A DNA stretch of 64,000 nt from Streptomyces sp. DSM 15324. GTDB lineage: Bacteria; Actinomycetota; Actinomycetes; Streptomycetales; Streptomycetaceae. The DNA lies in the NCBI RefSeq assembly GCF_001514285.1, contig NZ_KQ949026.1:248001-312000 (forward strand), given 5' to 3'. The first letter of the stretch is position 1; each line of letters opens with the position of its first letter. The position numbers and the translations under genes are program-made. Positions 8,184 to 16,489 of this stretch are shown here, piece after piece. Under the pieces are notes generated by a model. It did no database searches and had not been told where the DNA came from. It saw nothing but the letters and a program-made list of their open reading frames with translations.

Positions 8184-10340
8184 TCACGCCGCGAGGAACT
8201 CACTGGCCCGCCCGCTGTACGACACATACAGCGCCTCCCGCGCCCTCGTGCAGGCGACGAACAGCAGGCATCGCTCGGCGGCCAGGTCCGTGGTGTGCTG
8301 GATGCGGTCCACCTCGGCCGGGGTGACGGCCGGCGCGAACGGGAAGGCGGACCGGGTGACTCCGGCGACGGCGACGCACCGGTACTCCAGGCCCTTCATG
8401 CTGTGCAGCGTCGACACCCGTACCCCGACCGCGCTCTCCGGTTCCCCGTCCCGCACCCGCACCACGGGGATGCCGGCCGCGGCGAGGCGGTCGCCGAGCT
8501 TGCCCGCCAGGGTGTTGAAGCGGGCGCAGACGGCGATGTCCGAGGGGGCGACACCGGCGTCCATCCAGTCGCGCACCCGGCGCACGACGGCGTCGGCCTC
8601 CTCGTTCTCACTCCCGTGCCCTTCGCACACGGGCTGTGCGCCGTGCAGCAGCGAGCGGTATCCGGTGAGGGTGTCGTGGGCGTCGCCGGTCAGGTCGGCG
8701 ACGGGCTCGCTGTCGAGCAGGCCGCGGGCCCAGCGCAGGATCTCCTCGGTGGAGCGGTAGTTGACGCGCAGTCGTCCGCTGCGTCCCGCGACGGAGATGC
8801 CGAGGGAGCGCAGCGAGACCCGGGCGTCGTAGATCCGCTGGTGCGGGTCGCCGGTGACGAACAGGTCGTCGGGGCCTTCGGCCGCCAGGACGCGCAGCAG
8901 GCGCCATTGCGCCGGGTGCAGGTCCTGCGCCTCGTCCACGACGACATGGTCGTACGCCGGTCCCGCACCCGGCTTGTCGCGCAGCAGCCGGGTGGCCTCG
9001 GCGCAGACCTGGAGCCAGGTGTGCGCCCGGTCACGGGTCAGGCCGTCCTCGAACAGGGTCACGGCCTGCCAGACGCGCCGCCGCTGGGTCTGCCCGAGCG
9101 CGCTGCCGCGTCCACGCCGTTCGCACGCCAGGTACTCCTCCTCGCTCCGCAGGTCCTGGGCGAGGACCACGTGCCGGTACTCCTGGGACAGGAACGCCTC
9201 GTTCCACGACAGTTCGAGGCGGCGGGCCACGCGCTGCCAACGGGTGCGCTCGTCCCGGTCGCCGAGCGCGGTCCCCGGGTTGCCGCGCAGTTGCCGTACG
9301 ACGCGGTGGGCGACGGCGTCGACGGTGGTGACGTCGACACGGGCGAGCAGCGCCGGGTCGTGGTCGAGCAGCAGGGCGAGGCTGCTCTGCAGGGAGCGGG
9401 CCAGGGCTCCGGTGTAGGTGGTGAGGAGGACGCGCGTGTCGGGTGCCCGGTCCAGGAGGTGCTTGACCCGGTGCAGGGCGACGACCGTCTTTCCGGTGCC
9501 GGGGCCGCCGGTGATCTGGGCGGGTCCGGCATAGCCGGGCCGGTAGGCGATGCGCCGCTGGATGGGGTGGAGGAAGATCCGCCAGGCGGCGAAGGGCTTG
9601 GTCAGGATGTCGGCGAGTTCGTCGGGGCCGGTGACGAGCGCGATGCGGCTGCGGGTGCGGGTGACGGCGGCGGCCAGGTCGTCCCCGGCGGTGTCCTTCG
9701 CCGCCGCGCTCTCGGCGACGGTCGTCTTCTGGCGTACGGCGACGAGGTCCCGGTAGATGTCGTCGGGGTCGAGGCCCTCGGCGAGCAGCCACAGCGCCTC
9801 GTACTGGTCCTCCGGCATCAGCGACCCGAACGCCTCCAACTGCGCCTTGCCCGTGACGGTGCGTGCGGCGCGCAGGGTGACGTCGTCGACGCCGAGGTGT
9901 CGCAGGACGGTGTCCGACCAGGGGGCGAACAGGAGTTGGGGGGCCGCGGCGGCCTCCTGAGCGAAGAGCGGGGTGATCTGCTCCATGGCGGTCAGGTCGC
10001 GTACTTCGAGGCAGCGGGTCACGGAGTTGACCGTGTAGAGCCGTCGGCGGGCCCAGGAGTAGGCCTTGTCGTGGGGGACGACGTGGACGAAGACGAAGAC
10101 GTCGCTGCCGTCGTCGGGCGCGAGCAGCACGATCCGCAGCCCGTCGTCGACGCGGATGGTCCGCATCCGCGGGTCACGCGAGCTGACCACCGACTCCAGG
10201 TGCAGCCCCTTGTCCGCGTGGAGTTGCGGGACCGTCAACTGCTCGAACTTGGCCATCGCCTTGTGAACGCGGGCGCGGGCCGGTTTGTCCAGCCGGTCGA
10301 CACCCTCCCAGAACGTGTTGGTGATCGCGATCTGCGGCAT
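8184..10340 (-). CDS. UvrD/Rep-type helicase with RelE/ParE-like N-terminal domain
   Basis: Superfamily 1A DNA helicase of 718 residues. ATG at 10340 is preferred, with GGAGGG 9-10 nt upstream; GTG at 10349 sits directly on that sequence. Residues 1-105 resemble RelE/ParE toxins: two short helices, a strand, then LRIVLLAPDDGSDVFVFVHVVPHDKAY. Helicase motifs follow: Walker A GGPGTGKT (278-285), VVVDEAQD, TGDPHQRIY, RVNYRSTEEI, VSTLHSMKGLEY and VACTRAREAL. It diverges from the small helical protein gene at 10469, with a shared 16-bp motif between them. Toxin-fold/UvrD fusions are known in actinobacteria and are often annotated only as helicases. Whether the head is a nuclease, a ribosome-targeting toxin or just a docking domain cannot be told. 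No antitoxin gene adjoins it on the same strand. Confidence 0.88.
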   Translation of the reverse strand: MPQIAITNTFWEGVDRLDKPARARVHKAMAKFEQLTVPQLHADKGLHLESVVSSRDPRMRTIRVDDGLRIVLLAPDDGSDVFVFVHVVPHDKAYSWARRRLYTVNSVTRCLEVRDLTAMEQITPLFAQEAAAAPQLLFAPWSDTVLRHLGVDDVTLRAARTVTGKAQLEAFGSLMPEDQYEALWLLAEGLDPDDIYRDLVAVRQKTTVAESAAAKDTAGDDLAAAVTRTRSRIALVTGPDELADILTKPFAAWRIFLHPIQRRIAYRPGYAGPAQITGGPGTGKTVVALHRVKHLLDRAPDTRVLLTTYTGALARSLQSSLALLLDHDPALLARVDVTTVDAVAHRVVRQLRGNPGTALGDRDERTRWQRVARRLELSWNEAFLSQEYRHVVLAQDLRSEEEYLACERRGRGSALGQTQRRRVWQAVTLFEDGLTRDRAHTWLQVCAEATRLLRDKPGAGPAYDHVVVDEAQDLHPAQWRLLRVLAAEGPDDLFVTGDPHQRIYDARVSLRSLGISVAGRSGRLRVNYRSTEEILRWARGLLDSEPVADLTGDAHDTLTGYRSLLHGAQPVCEGHGSENEEADAVVRRVRDWMDAGVAPSDIAVCARFNTLAGKLGDRLAAAGIPVVRVRDGEPESAVGVRVSTLHSMKGLEYRCVAVAGVTRSAFPFAPAVTPAEVDRIQHTTDLAAERCLLFVACTRAREALYVSYSGRASEFLAA

Positions 10341-10379
10341 GTTCCCCACCCTCCGACAACACCGACCGACAGAGTATCT

Positions 10380-10395
10380 GTTGACTCAGTTTACG
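10380..10395 (+). promoter_or_regulatory. Island motif copy 1 (GTTGACTCAGTTTACG)
   Basis: First of four copies of the consensus RTTGACTNWGTTCACA. It lies between divergent genes, 40 nt from the start at 10340 and 73 nt from the start at 10469. TTGACT (10381-10386) followed after 17 nt by CATGAT (10404-10409) fits a promoter for the rightward gene, with the motif overlying the -35 box. An operator role is inferred. Confidence 0.55.
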
Positions 10396-10468
10396 AAAAC
10401 CTCCATGATTCGTCGCAGGAGTTGCCGCACGGCACAGGGGCATCGCGAGCGCGGGGGTTGTTGGGGAG

Positions 10469-11167
10469 ATGACACTGCAGGAACCGGATACGGACGCCCA
10501 ACTCGCCCTGGAAGACGCCTGCGTGGACCTCTTCGATCTGGCCGGTGACCCTCTGGACGCGGCCGTGGCCCGGCTGAAGGCAGGAGTGAAGCCGACCGCC
10601 GAGGACATCGCCCTGCTCACCGAGGCGGCCCGCACCGCGCAGCGCGCCTTCGAGGAGGTCGGCGCGGCGAACGACGTACTGGACGACGCCTCGGACCTGG
10701 GCGAGGACCTGACGACCGCACTCGCGGAGACCCTGCGGCGCCAGGCCCGGGCCGAGGTCCCGGCACTGCTCGGAGCCCTGCGGGCCCAGGCGGCGCGCGT
10801 CGAACGCTCCGAGGCCGTCCGTACGATCGCGAACCGCATCCTCGGCAACGGCGGACCGGACGAGCCGGCCGCCCTGGACTCCGTCCCCGCCCTCACCGCC
10901 GACCTGCTGCCCCGCGTGCCGTCCGTGTACGACGACGAGGAGGAGGCGGGCGCGAGCCTCGCCGACCTGTGGGAGCGTCAGGAACGCCTGGAGCGGGTTC
11001 AGGACCGGGTGCGCGGGGAGCGGGTGGAGCACGTCGCGGCGCACCTGGTCGCACTCGCGGAACGGATCGTCGACCGAGCCTTCGTGGACGCCCGGTTCAC
11101 GCGGGCGGCACTGGACGAGATGGACCGGGCCCACGCGCTGTGGTGTGCGTGCCTGGACGAGGGCTGA
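10469..11167 (+). CDS. Small helical acidic protein of unknown function
   Basis: A 232-residue protein I do not recognise, starting at ATG 10469. It is strongly acidic and Ala/Glu/Arg-rich, with heptad-like helical stretches (RTAQRAFEEVGAAN and SLADLWERQERLERVQD), so long helices or coiled coils are likely. No catalytic motif, signal peptide or membrane segment was seen. It is divergent from the RelE-UvrD helicase and 78 nt upstream of the GmrSD-type gene on the same strand. It could be an accessory or antidote protein of either neighbour; the sequence does not decide. Confidence 0.75.
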   Translation: MTLQEPDTDAQLALEDACVDLFDLAGDPLDAAVARLKAGVKPTAEDIALLTEAARTAQRAFEEVGAANDVLDDASDLGEDLTTALAETLRRQARAEVPALLGALRAQAARVERSEAVRTIANRILGNGGPDEPAALDSVPALTADLLPRVPSVYDDEEEAGASLADLWERQERLERVQDRVRGERVEHVAAHLVALAERIVDRAFVDARFTRAALDEMDRAHALWCACLDEG

Positions 11168-11245
11168 AGCGCCCCTGACTGTCAGCGGGAAGCCCTAAGG
11201 TCCTTCCCACGCGCTACGACCGGACCGATCACCGAGGGGGACGCC

Positions 11246-13861
11246 GTGCAGGCGAAGGAGACGCTGTTCGCCGATCTCGTCCAGGGCAGGGCACAGCAGT
11301 TCCAGGTGCCGCTCTATCAACGGACGTACTCCTGGACGGAGAAGCAGCTCAGACAGCTGTGGACCGACATCCTGGAGCAGGCCGAGCTGCTGGAGTCCGG
11401 GGAGAAGGCGAGCACACACTTCCTGGGGTCCGTGGTGCTCGCGCCGTCGCCGCAGAACGAGGCGACGTTCCCCCGCTGGCTCGTCGTCGACGGTCAGCAG
11501 CGGCTGACCACACTGTCGCTCGCCCTGGCCGCGATCCGCGACCACATAGCGGACGGCGAGCCGGACGAGGCCGAGCGCATCGACGAGGAATACCTCATCA
11601 ACAAGCGCAAGAACGGCAGCGATCGCTTCCGGCTACTGCCGACCCAGGCTGACCGGGCGCAGTTCGCGGCATACGTTCGCGGGCCGCTCTCGGAGCAGGC
11701 CGCTGGCGGAGCCGTCGCCGCCGCCTACGGCTTCTTCCGCCGCAAGCTCGTCGAGGCCGCCGATCCGGCCGCCCCGCAGGACGTGCTCCGCATCGAGGAG
11801 GCCATCACCTCCCGGCTCACGCTGGTGGCGGTGACAGCCGAGCGCGCGGACAACGTGCACCGCATCTTCGAGTCCCTCAACAACACCGGCCTCAAGCTGA
11901 GCCAGGCCGACCTGCTGCGCAACTACCTGTTCATGCGGCTGCCCACCCGCGGTGAGCGCATTTACGAGACCTACTGGCTTCCGCTGCAGGACAGTCTGAG
12001 CAACGACGAGCTGGAACAGCTCATGTGGTTGCAGCTGGTGCTCGACGGAGACGACCGGGTCCGCCGCCAGGACCTCTACGCGGCTCAGCAGCAGCGCTTC
12101 GAGCGCAGTGAGGTCAGCGAAGCGGAGATCGAGGCGTACATCAAGGAGTTGTACCGGCGCGGCGCCCTCTTCCGTCGGCTGCTGCACCCCGAAGTGGAGC
12201 CGAACGCGGCCGTCCGCGCCCATCTGCACCGCTTGGACACCTGGCAGGCCCAGGTCACCTACCCCGCCCTGATGCTGCTGCTCGACCGACGCGAGCGCAG
12301 GGACCTCAACTCCGCAGACACGGCCCGCGCGATGTCGTACATCGAGAGCTTCCTGGTACGCCGGATGATGTGCCGCGTGCCGACGAACAACCTCAACAGG
12401 ATCTTCCAGGCGGTGCCCGGGCAGCTGCCGCTCGACATGCCCGTCGCTGACGGGCTGCACCAGCTCCTCTCCGCCGAGAACCGCTTCTGGCCCGATGACG
12501 ACGAGCTACGCGAGAAGGTCCGGACGGCGCCCTTCTACAAGTTCGGACGCGGGCACCAGCGCAAGCTGGTGCTCCAGCGGTTGGAGGAGAGTTACGAGCA
12601 TCCCGAACCGGTCGACTTCGCCGCCGCGCAGCTCACCATCGAGCACGTCATGCCGCAGTCGCCGGGCGACGAGTGGCTCCGGATGTTGAGCGAGGACGTG
12701 GTCGCCGGCGAGAGCGCGGAGGACCTGCACTCCCGGCTTCAGCACACGCTCGGGAACCTGACGTTGACCGCGGTCAACGCGGAGTTGTCCAATCACCCCT
12801 TCGAGCGCAAGCAGGGCCTGCTCCAAGGCAGCCACCTGGAGATGAACCGCCGCATCGCCACCACAGAGCGGTGGGGCGCGGACGAGATCCGCGCGCGTGC
12901 CGACGAACTCGCCGACCGCGCGATCGCGCTGTGGCCGGCTCCGTTGCGCGGAGTCGGCCGAGCGGAGCGGAGCCGGGACTGGAACTTGGCCCACCAGGTG
13001 CTCGCCGCGCTCCCCCACGGCGCCTGGACGTCGTACGGCGATCTCGCGGCGTTCATCGGCTCCGGAGCCCAGGCCGTGGGCAACCATCTGGCCAATACGC
13101 CGGGGGTGGCCAACGCGTACCGGGTGCTCACTTCCGAGGGCAAGGTCTCCGACGGCTTCCGCTGGACGCCTCAGGAGGTGGGAGGAGACGTCCGCGCCCG
13201 GCTGAGCGCCGACGGCGTGCGCTTCACGGCCAACGGGGCCGCCGATCCGGCGCAGCGCCTCTCCGCCGACGAGCTTGCTCTGCTGGTCGGCGGCGCTGAA
13301 GACGACCAGGCCGACGGCGAGGAGGACACGGCGCGGCCCATCCCGGAGAGCCAGGGTGAGCAGAGGCACGCCGACCCGTTCTACCTTCAGCTCATGGCGG
13401 AGAACTCCCCCGAGAGGCGGTTCTTCCGTCAGCTTGCGAAGAACAATTCCTCCGGGACGGTGGAGGCGGTGCGCGCCCTCTTCGACCGCTGGGAAGAAAT
13501 CGGCGGCTCGATCGTCCACGTGGGAAACGACCACTTCATCGGCGCGAACCTCACGATGGGTGAGGCGGGCGCCCCGGGCAGTGGGATCTCGCCGCTGGGC
13601 CTGCTCCCGGGCCCCGGGGGCGGCACGGCGTATGTCAGCTTGCGGTTCCTGGCGGTACAGGAACCGTTCATCGACCGCGCCCTGTGTGTCGAATTCCTCC
13701 GGCTTCTCAACGAACTTGAAGGTGTCGACCTTCAGGTGAGGAAGCCGGGACCGGACCCCGACTTCCGGCTGTCCGTTCTGGAGAAGGATCGCAACCGTGA
13801 TCTGCTCGTCGAGGCTCTGATGTGGTTCCGGGACTGCTGGGAAAGTCGGGGCACGGACTGA
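11246..13861 (+). CDS. GmrSD-type restriction protein (DUF262+DUF1524) with alkyltransferase-like domain
   Basis: Fused GmrS/GmrD-family protein of 871 residues, starting at GTG 11246 behind GAGGGGG. Family members are type IV, modification-dependent restriction enzymes cutting phage DNA with modified, often glucosylated, bases; other members act on unmodified phage DNA. Residues 1-300 are DUF262, with QVPLYQRTYSW and the signature DGQQRLTT (82-89). DUF1524 (HNH-like) is at about 440-530 with IEHVMPQ (His 467) and LHTLGNLTL. An MGMT/ATL-like domain follows at about 578-645 (HGAWTSYGDLAAFIGSG). Its active-site position reads ANAYRV instead of the PCHR of true alkyltransferases, so it should bind DNA without transferring alkyl groups. 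The last ~170 residues are unrecognised. It is probably a modified-base sensor and nuclease in one chain. Confidence 0.88.
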   Translation: MQAKETLFADLVQGRAQQFQVPLYQRTYSWTEKQLRQLWTDILEQAELLESGEKASTHFLGSVVLAPSPQNEATFPRWLVVDGQQRLTTLSLALAAIRDHIADGEPDEAERIDEEYLINKRKNGSDRFRLLPTQADRAQFAAYVRGPLSEQAAGGAVAAAYGFFRRKLVEAADPAAPQDVLRIEEAITSRLTLVAVTAERADNVHRIFESLNNTGLKLSQADLLRNYLFMRLPTRGERIYETYWLPLQDSLSNDELEQLMWLQLVLDGDDRVRRQDLYAAQQQRFERSEVSEAEIEAYIKELYRRGALFRRLLHPEVEPNAAVRAHLHRLDTWQAQVTYPALMLLLDRRERRDLNSADTARAMSYIESFLVRRMMCRVPTNNLNRIFQAVPGQLPLDMPVADGLHQLLSAENRFWPDDDELREKVRTAPFYKFGRGHQRKLVLQRLEESYEHPEPVDFAAAQLTIEHVMPQSPGDEWLRMLSEDVVAGESAEDLHSRLQHTLGNLTLTAVNAELSNHPFERKQGLLQGSHLEMNRRIATTERWGADEIRARADELADRAIALWPAPLRGVGRAERSRDWNLAHQVLAALPHGAWTSYGDLAAFIGSGAQAVGNHLANTPGVANAYRVLTSEGKVSDGFRWTPQEVGGDVRARLSADGVRFTANGAADPAQRLSADELALLVGGAEDDQADGEEDTARPIPESQGEQRHADPFYLQLMAENSPERRFFRQLAKNNSSGTVEAVRALFDRWEEIGGSIVHVGNDHFIGANLTMGEAGAPGSGISPLGLLPGPGGGTAYVSLRFLAVQEPFIDRALCVEFLRLLNELEGVDLQVRKPGPDPDFRLSVLEKDRNRDLLVEALMWFRDCWESRGTD

Positions 13862-13921
13862 GGCAGGGACTCAGGGAGCACAGGTCGATCATCACGCGTC
13901 GAACAGTGCCCCCTGGCGGTC

Positions 13922-13940
13922 CGCCCCTCGCCAAGGGGCG
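13922..13940. terminator. Hairpin between convergent genes
   Basis: CGCCCCT (13922-13928) and AGGGGCG (13934-13940) form a 7-bp GC stem with a 5-nt loop, downstream of the GmrSD-type gene and facing the leftward ParA cluster. It is a plausible bidirectional terminator, though no T-tract follows. Confidence 0.45.
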
Positions 13941-13959
13941 CGAGCAGGGACGAGACCCC

Positions 13960-14175
13960 TTACCTCAGCCGCGCCCGCCCGCGCAACAGGCGGGCGACGG
14001 CCGGCATCTGCTCGCCGGTGGTGAACAGGGCGTCGAAGAGGAGGATGGTGCGGTCCTTGACACAGCGCTCGATGCGGATGGCCTTGGCATGGGCGGCGGC
14101 CGCGAGGCGTTTGGCTCGTCGCGCCCGGCTCACCTCACGTCGACGAGTCCTCGGCCGCCGGGCCGACAGCCTCAT
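13960..14175 (-). pseudogene. Remnant of a ComF-like phosphoribosyltransferase
   Basis: A 71-codon frame whose second half reads VKDRTILLFDALFTTGEQMP AVARLL when joined. This resembles the PRPP-binding motif of ComF-type phosphoribosyltransferases (usually V/L-L-x-D-D-x-x-T-T-G), with the second Asp changed to Ala and nothing of the rest of the family present. It is Arg-rich at the N-terminus and overlaps the end of the ParA-partner gene by 41 nt. Most probably a decayed fragment; a short real protein cannot be excluded. Confidence 0.4.
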
Positions 14176-14683
14176 CGTGCCGCAGAGCGGGCTGTTCCGG
14201 CCGTCCCCGGAAGGCGGCTCCCTTGGCTGTCCGCGATTCGACGCGTTCCACGATGCGGTCGATGACCCGTTGAGGGTCCTTCCACTTCAGCGCCAGCCGG
14301 TCGTGGTCCATCCCGTGCTCGGAGACGATGTCCCGCAGTTGTTCGAGGCCGAGCTCGCTCAAGCTCGAACGGAGTCCCGTCTCGCCGGATTCGGCGAGCA
14401 CCGCGAACGGGTCGATCACTCCCGGAGCTCGTCGGCTACGCCTCGGGCGTTCTGCCGGCCGAGGTGCGGTCTGCGCATCGGGAGGCGTCAGCGCCTTGGC
14501 CAGTGCTCGGGCGAAGCGTGTCGTGCGTGCGGCTTCGGACGCCACCACGCCGAGGACACGTGCGAGCGTCGCCGCGAGCTCCGGGTCGGAGGCGCCGAGC
14601 TTGGTCAGGGCTTCTTCGGCCTCCCGCACCTGGGCGTTCAGGAGACCGCTGTCGTCGGGCCGACTGTCGCTCTGCTCAATCAC
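14135..14683 (-). CDS. Partner protein of the ParA-like ATPase
   Basis: A 182-residue protein whose ATG overlaps the parA-like stop codon (ATGA), so the two are translationally coupled. The N-terminal half is helical and Ala/Glu-rich. The second half holds a compact conserved-looking block, DPFAVLAESGETGLRSSLSE followed by LEQLRDIVSEHGMD, which resembles unnamed partner proteins of actinobacterial ParA genes. No ParB N-terminal box or clear HTH was seen, so I do not call it ParB. A role in DNA or cargo positioning with the ATPase is inferred from the operon. Confidence 0.7.
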   Translation of the reverse strand: MIEQSDSRPDDSGLLNAQVREAEEALTKLGASDPELAATLARVLGVVASEAARTTRFARALAKALTPPDAQTAPRPAERPRRSRRAPGVIDPFAVLAESGETGLRSSLSELGLEQLRDIVSEHGMDHDRLALKWKDPQRVIDRIVERVESRTAKGAAFRGRPEQPALRHDEAVGPAAEDSST

Positions 14684-15750
14684 GCCTTCTCCTCGACCAG
14701 TTCGATGAACTCCTGCGTCATGCCACGGAAAGCGTCGAACCCGCCCTGGTAGCCGTACTTCTGCCGCAGGGTACCGCGACCGACGAACTCCGCCGAACCG
14801 GCGATGTCGTTCTTCTCGGGGATGAAGGTCGGCAGCACGGCGGGGAGCTTCTTGTCGCCCTGAAGTCGCCTCACGGTGTTCCAGTGGACCGTCGAATTGG
14901 CCTTGTATTTCGTGATGACGATGCCGATCTCCTTGATGGTCTCCCCCAGGTCGTCCGCGAAGGCCCGCACCCGCCGCTGGATCTGGGGGATGCCGTAGGT
15001 GGACAGGACGTCGGGAATGGTCGGGATGATGTATCCCCCGGAGATGCGTAGACCGTTCAAAGTGACGATGCCGAGGTTGGGAGGGCAGTCGACGAGCACG
15101 TAGTCATAGTCATCAATGATCTTCCGGATCGCCTTGCGCAGGAGATCGGTGGGGTTGTTGGCGTGGAAACGCCCCCTGGGCATGGACGCCAGGCGGTCCT
15201 GGACGTCGATGAGGTCCAGCGAGGAAGGCAGGAGGTCCACCTTCGTCACCGCGTCCACGGAAGAGACATTGCGCTGGAGTGTTTTCTCCAGGTCGAACTC
15301 CAGAGGCTCGTCCTCGGGCCGGAGGGCATCCTTGAACAGGGTCGCCAGGGTGTATCCCTCGTCGTTGAGTTCCTCCCACCTCTCCTCCCCGATCAGGACC
15401 GTGGTCAGATTGGTCTGCGGGTCGAGATCGACCACCAGGACCCGCTTACGGAACTCCGCGGACAGGAACTCCGCGAGTCCGGCCGTGGTCGTGGTCTTCC
15501 CGACTCCGCCCTTCAGATTGATGGTCGAGATGACATGGGCTTTGGGTGCCATGTGCTTCTTCCTCCGTTTGAGGTAGCGCTGAATCTGACTCGCCCGGAA
15601 GACCGGACCGCTCCGCAGGTCCGCGACGGGAGCGGGGAAGTGTTTGTCACGAGCGCGCCAATTCGCTACGACCGTCCGGCCGACCCCCGCCATCTCCGCC
15701 ACTTCGAACAGTCCGACGAGTTGGTCTTGCGCCTCGGGCGTGCCTGCCAT
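14680..15750 (-). CDS. ParA-type ATPase with MerR-like DNA-binding head
   Basis: A 356-residue partition or positioning ATPase. ATG at 15750 has GGGAG 5 nt upstream; ATG at 15552 would give only the ATPase. Residues 1-65 form a MerR-like helix-turn-helix (LFEVAEMAGVGRTVVANWRA, then a RASQIQRYLKRRKK stretch). The Walker A deviant motif KGGVGKTTT comes next, then VLVVDLDPQTNLT and VLVDCPPNLGI. ATP-dependent dimerisation on DNA is known for ParA. The fused head suggests it binds its own operator or partition site, as P1-type ParA proteins do with a different head. A double palindrome lies 12 nt before the start. The gene is followed by its coupled partner and may come from a plasmid or integrated element. 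Confidence 0.9.
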   Translation of the reverse strand: MAGTPEAQDQLVGLFEVAEMAGVGRTVVANWRARDKHFPAPVADLRSGPVFRASQIQRYLKRRKKHMAPKAHVISTINLKGGVGKTTTTAGLAEFLSAEFRKRVLVVDLDPQTNLTTVLIGEERWEELNDEGYTLATLFKDALRPEDEPLEFDLEKTLQRNVSSVDAVTKVDLLPSSLDLIDVQDRLASMPRGRFHANNPTDLLRKAIRKIIDDYDYVLVDCPPNLGIVTLNGLRISGGYIIPTIPDVLSTYGIPQIQRRVRAFADDLGETIKEIGIVITKYKANSTVHWNTVRRLQGDKKLPAVLPTFIPEKNDIAGSAEFVGRGTLRQKYGYQGGFDAFRGMTQEFIELVEEKA

Positions 15751-15761
15751 GACATCTCCCC

Positions 15762-15806
15762 GTGAACGGCCTTCACGATTACCCGTTAAGCGTGAAGGCC
15801 GTTCAC
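15762..15806. promoter_or_regulatory. Double palindromic operator upstream of the ParA-like gene
   Basis: GTGAACGGCCTTCAC (15762-15776) and GTGAAGGCCGTTCAC (15792-15806) are perfect reverse complements separated by 15 nt. Each is itself nearly palindromic (GTGAA-N5-TTCAC). They sit 12-56 nt upstream of the parA-like start and are a likely autoregulation or partition site for its MerR-like head. Confidence 0.75.
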
Positions 15807-15852
15807 AACCACCGTCAATCCCCAACTTCGTTGGTTGGGAGCACAGTTGATC

Positions 15853-16326
15853 TCACGCGCCCCCCTTGCGCGCGGGTCTGCGCTGGGCGCATTCCGCCCA
15901 CACCGTCTTCCCTCCGGGGTGGTGGGGCTCGCAGCCCCAGGCGTCGGCGAGCGAGGCGACGAGGAGCAGACCACGTCCGGACTCGCCGTCCGCGTCAGGC
16001 GTCGGGGCGGGGAGACGCTCGCCTCGGGCGTCCGTGACCTCGATGCGCAGGGTGCCGACTGTGAGGGTCAGGGCGAGGCGGGCGTGGCGGCCCCGTACAC
16101 GGCCGTGCAGGGCGGCGTTCGCGGTGAGTTCCGCGATGAGGAGGGAGGCCGTGGCCGTGCCCTCGTCGCCGGCCGCGACCTCCGGGCAGTCCTGCTGGTC
16201 GGCGAGCCAGCGTTCGGCGGCGTGGCGGGCGGCGTGGGCGCCGTGTCTGCTGGTGGGGAACGTGAGGCGGAAGTGGTGGGTGGTGGCGGTCGGTTCACCG
16301 GTGACGGTGACGGTTTGCTGGATCAC
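15853..16326 (-). CDS. ATP-binding protein of the anti-sigma/GHKL type
   Basis: A 157-residue HATPase-fold protein starting at GTG 16326. It shows the reduced GHKL layout of Streptomyces regulatory ATPases: an N-box-like LLIAELTANAALHG, then LRIEVTDARGE and a G-box-like ESGRGLLLVASLAD. These proteins are often encoded next to XRE/DUF397 pairs, as here (divergent, 163 nt away), and act as anti-sigma-like switches. The partner is not visible. Confidence 0.85.
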   Translation of the reverse strand: MIQQTVTVTGEPTATTHHFRLTFPTSRHGAHAARHAAERWLADQQDCPEVAAGDEGTATASLLIAELTANAALHGRVRGRHARLALTLTVGTLRIEVTDARGERLPAPTPDADGESGRGLLLVASLADAWGCEPHHPGGKTVWAECAQRRPARKGGA

Positions 16327-16489
16327 CTCACCGAGAGTGACGGACCGCTTCTACTGTGTGGAGGGTGCGGGGCGGTACGGAGGGTGACTGTCCCGGTGCG
16401 GAGGGCGGGATGTCCGGGCGTACGGCCGTGACCTGGCCGGGCGTACGGCGGTTCGCCCCTGGTGCGACGGAAGCGGGCGGTGGTACGGG

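Noticed and set aside
14135..14683. Calling the ParA partner ParB
   Set aside because: No ParB N-terminal box or HTH is visible; only operon position would support the name.
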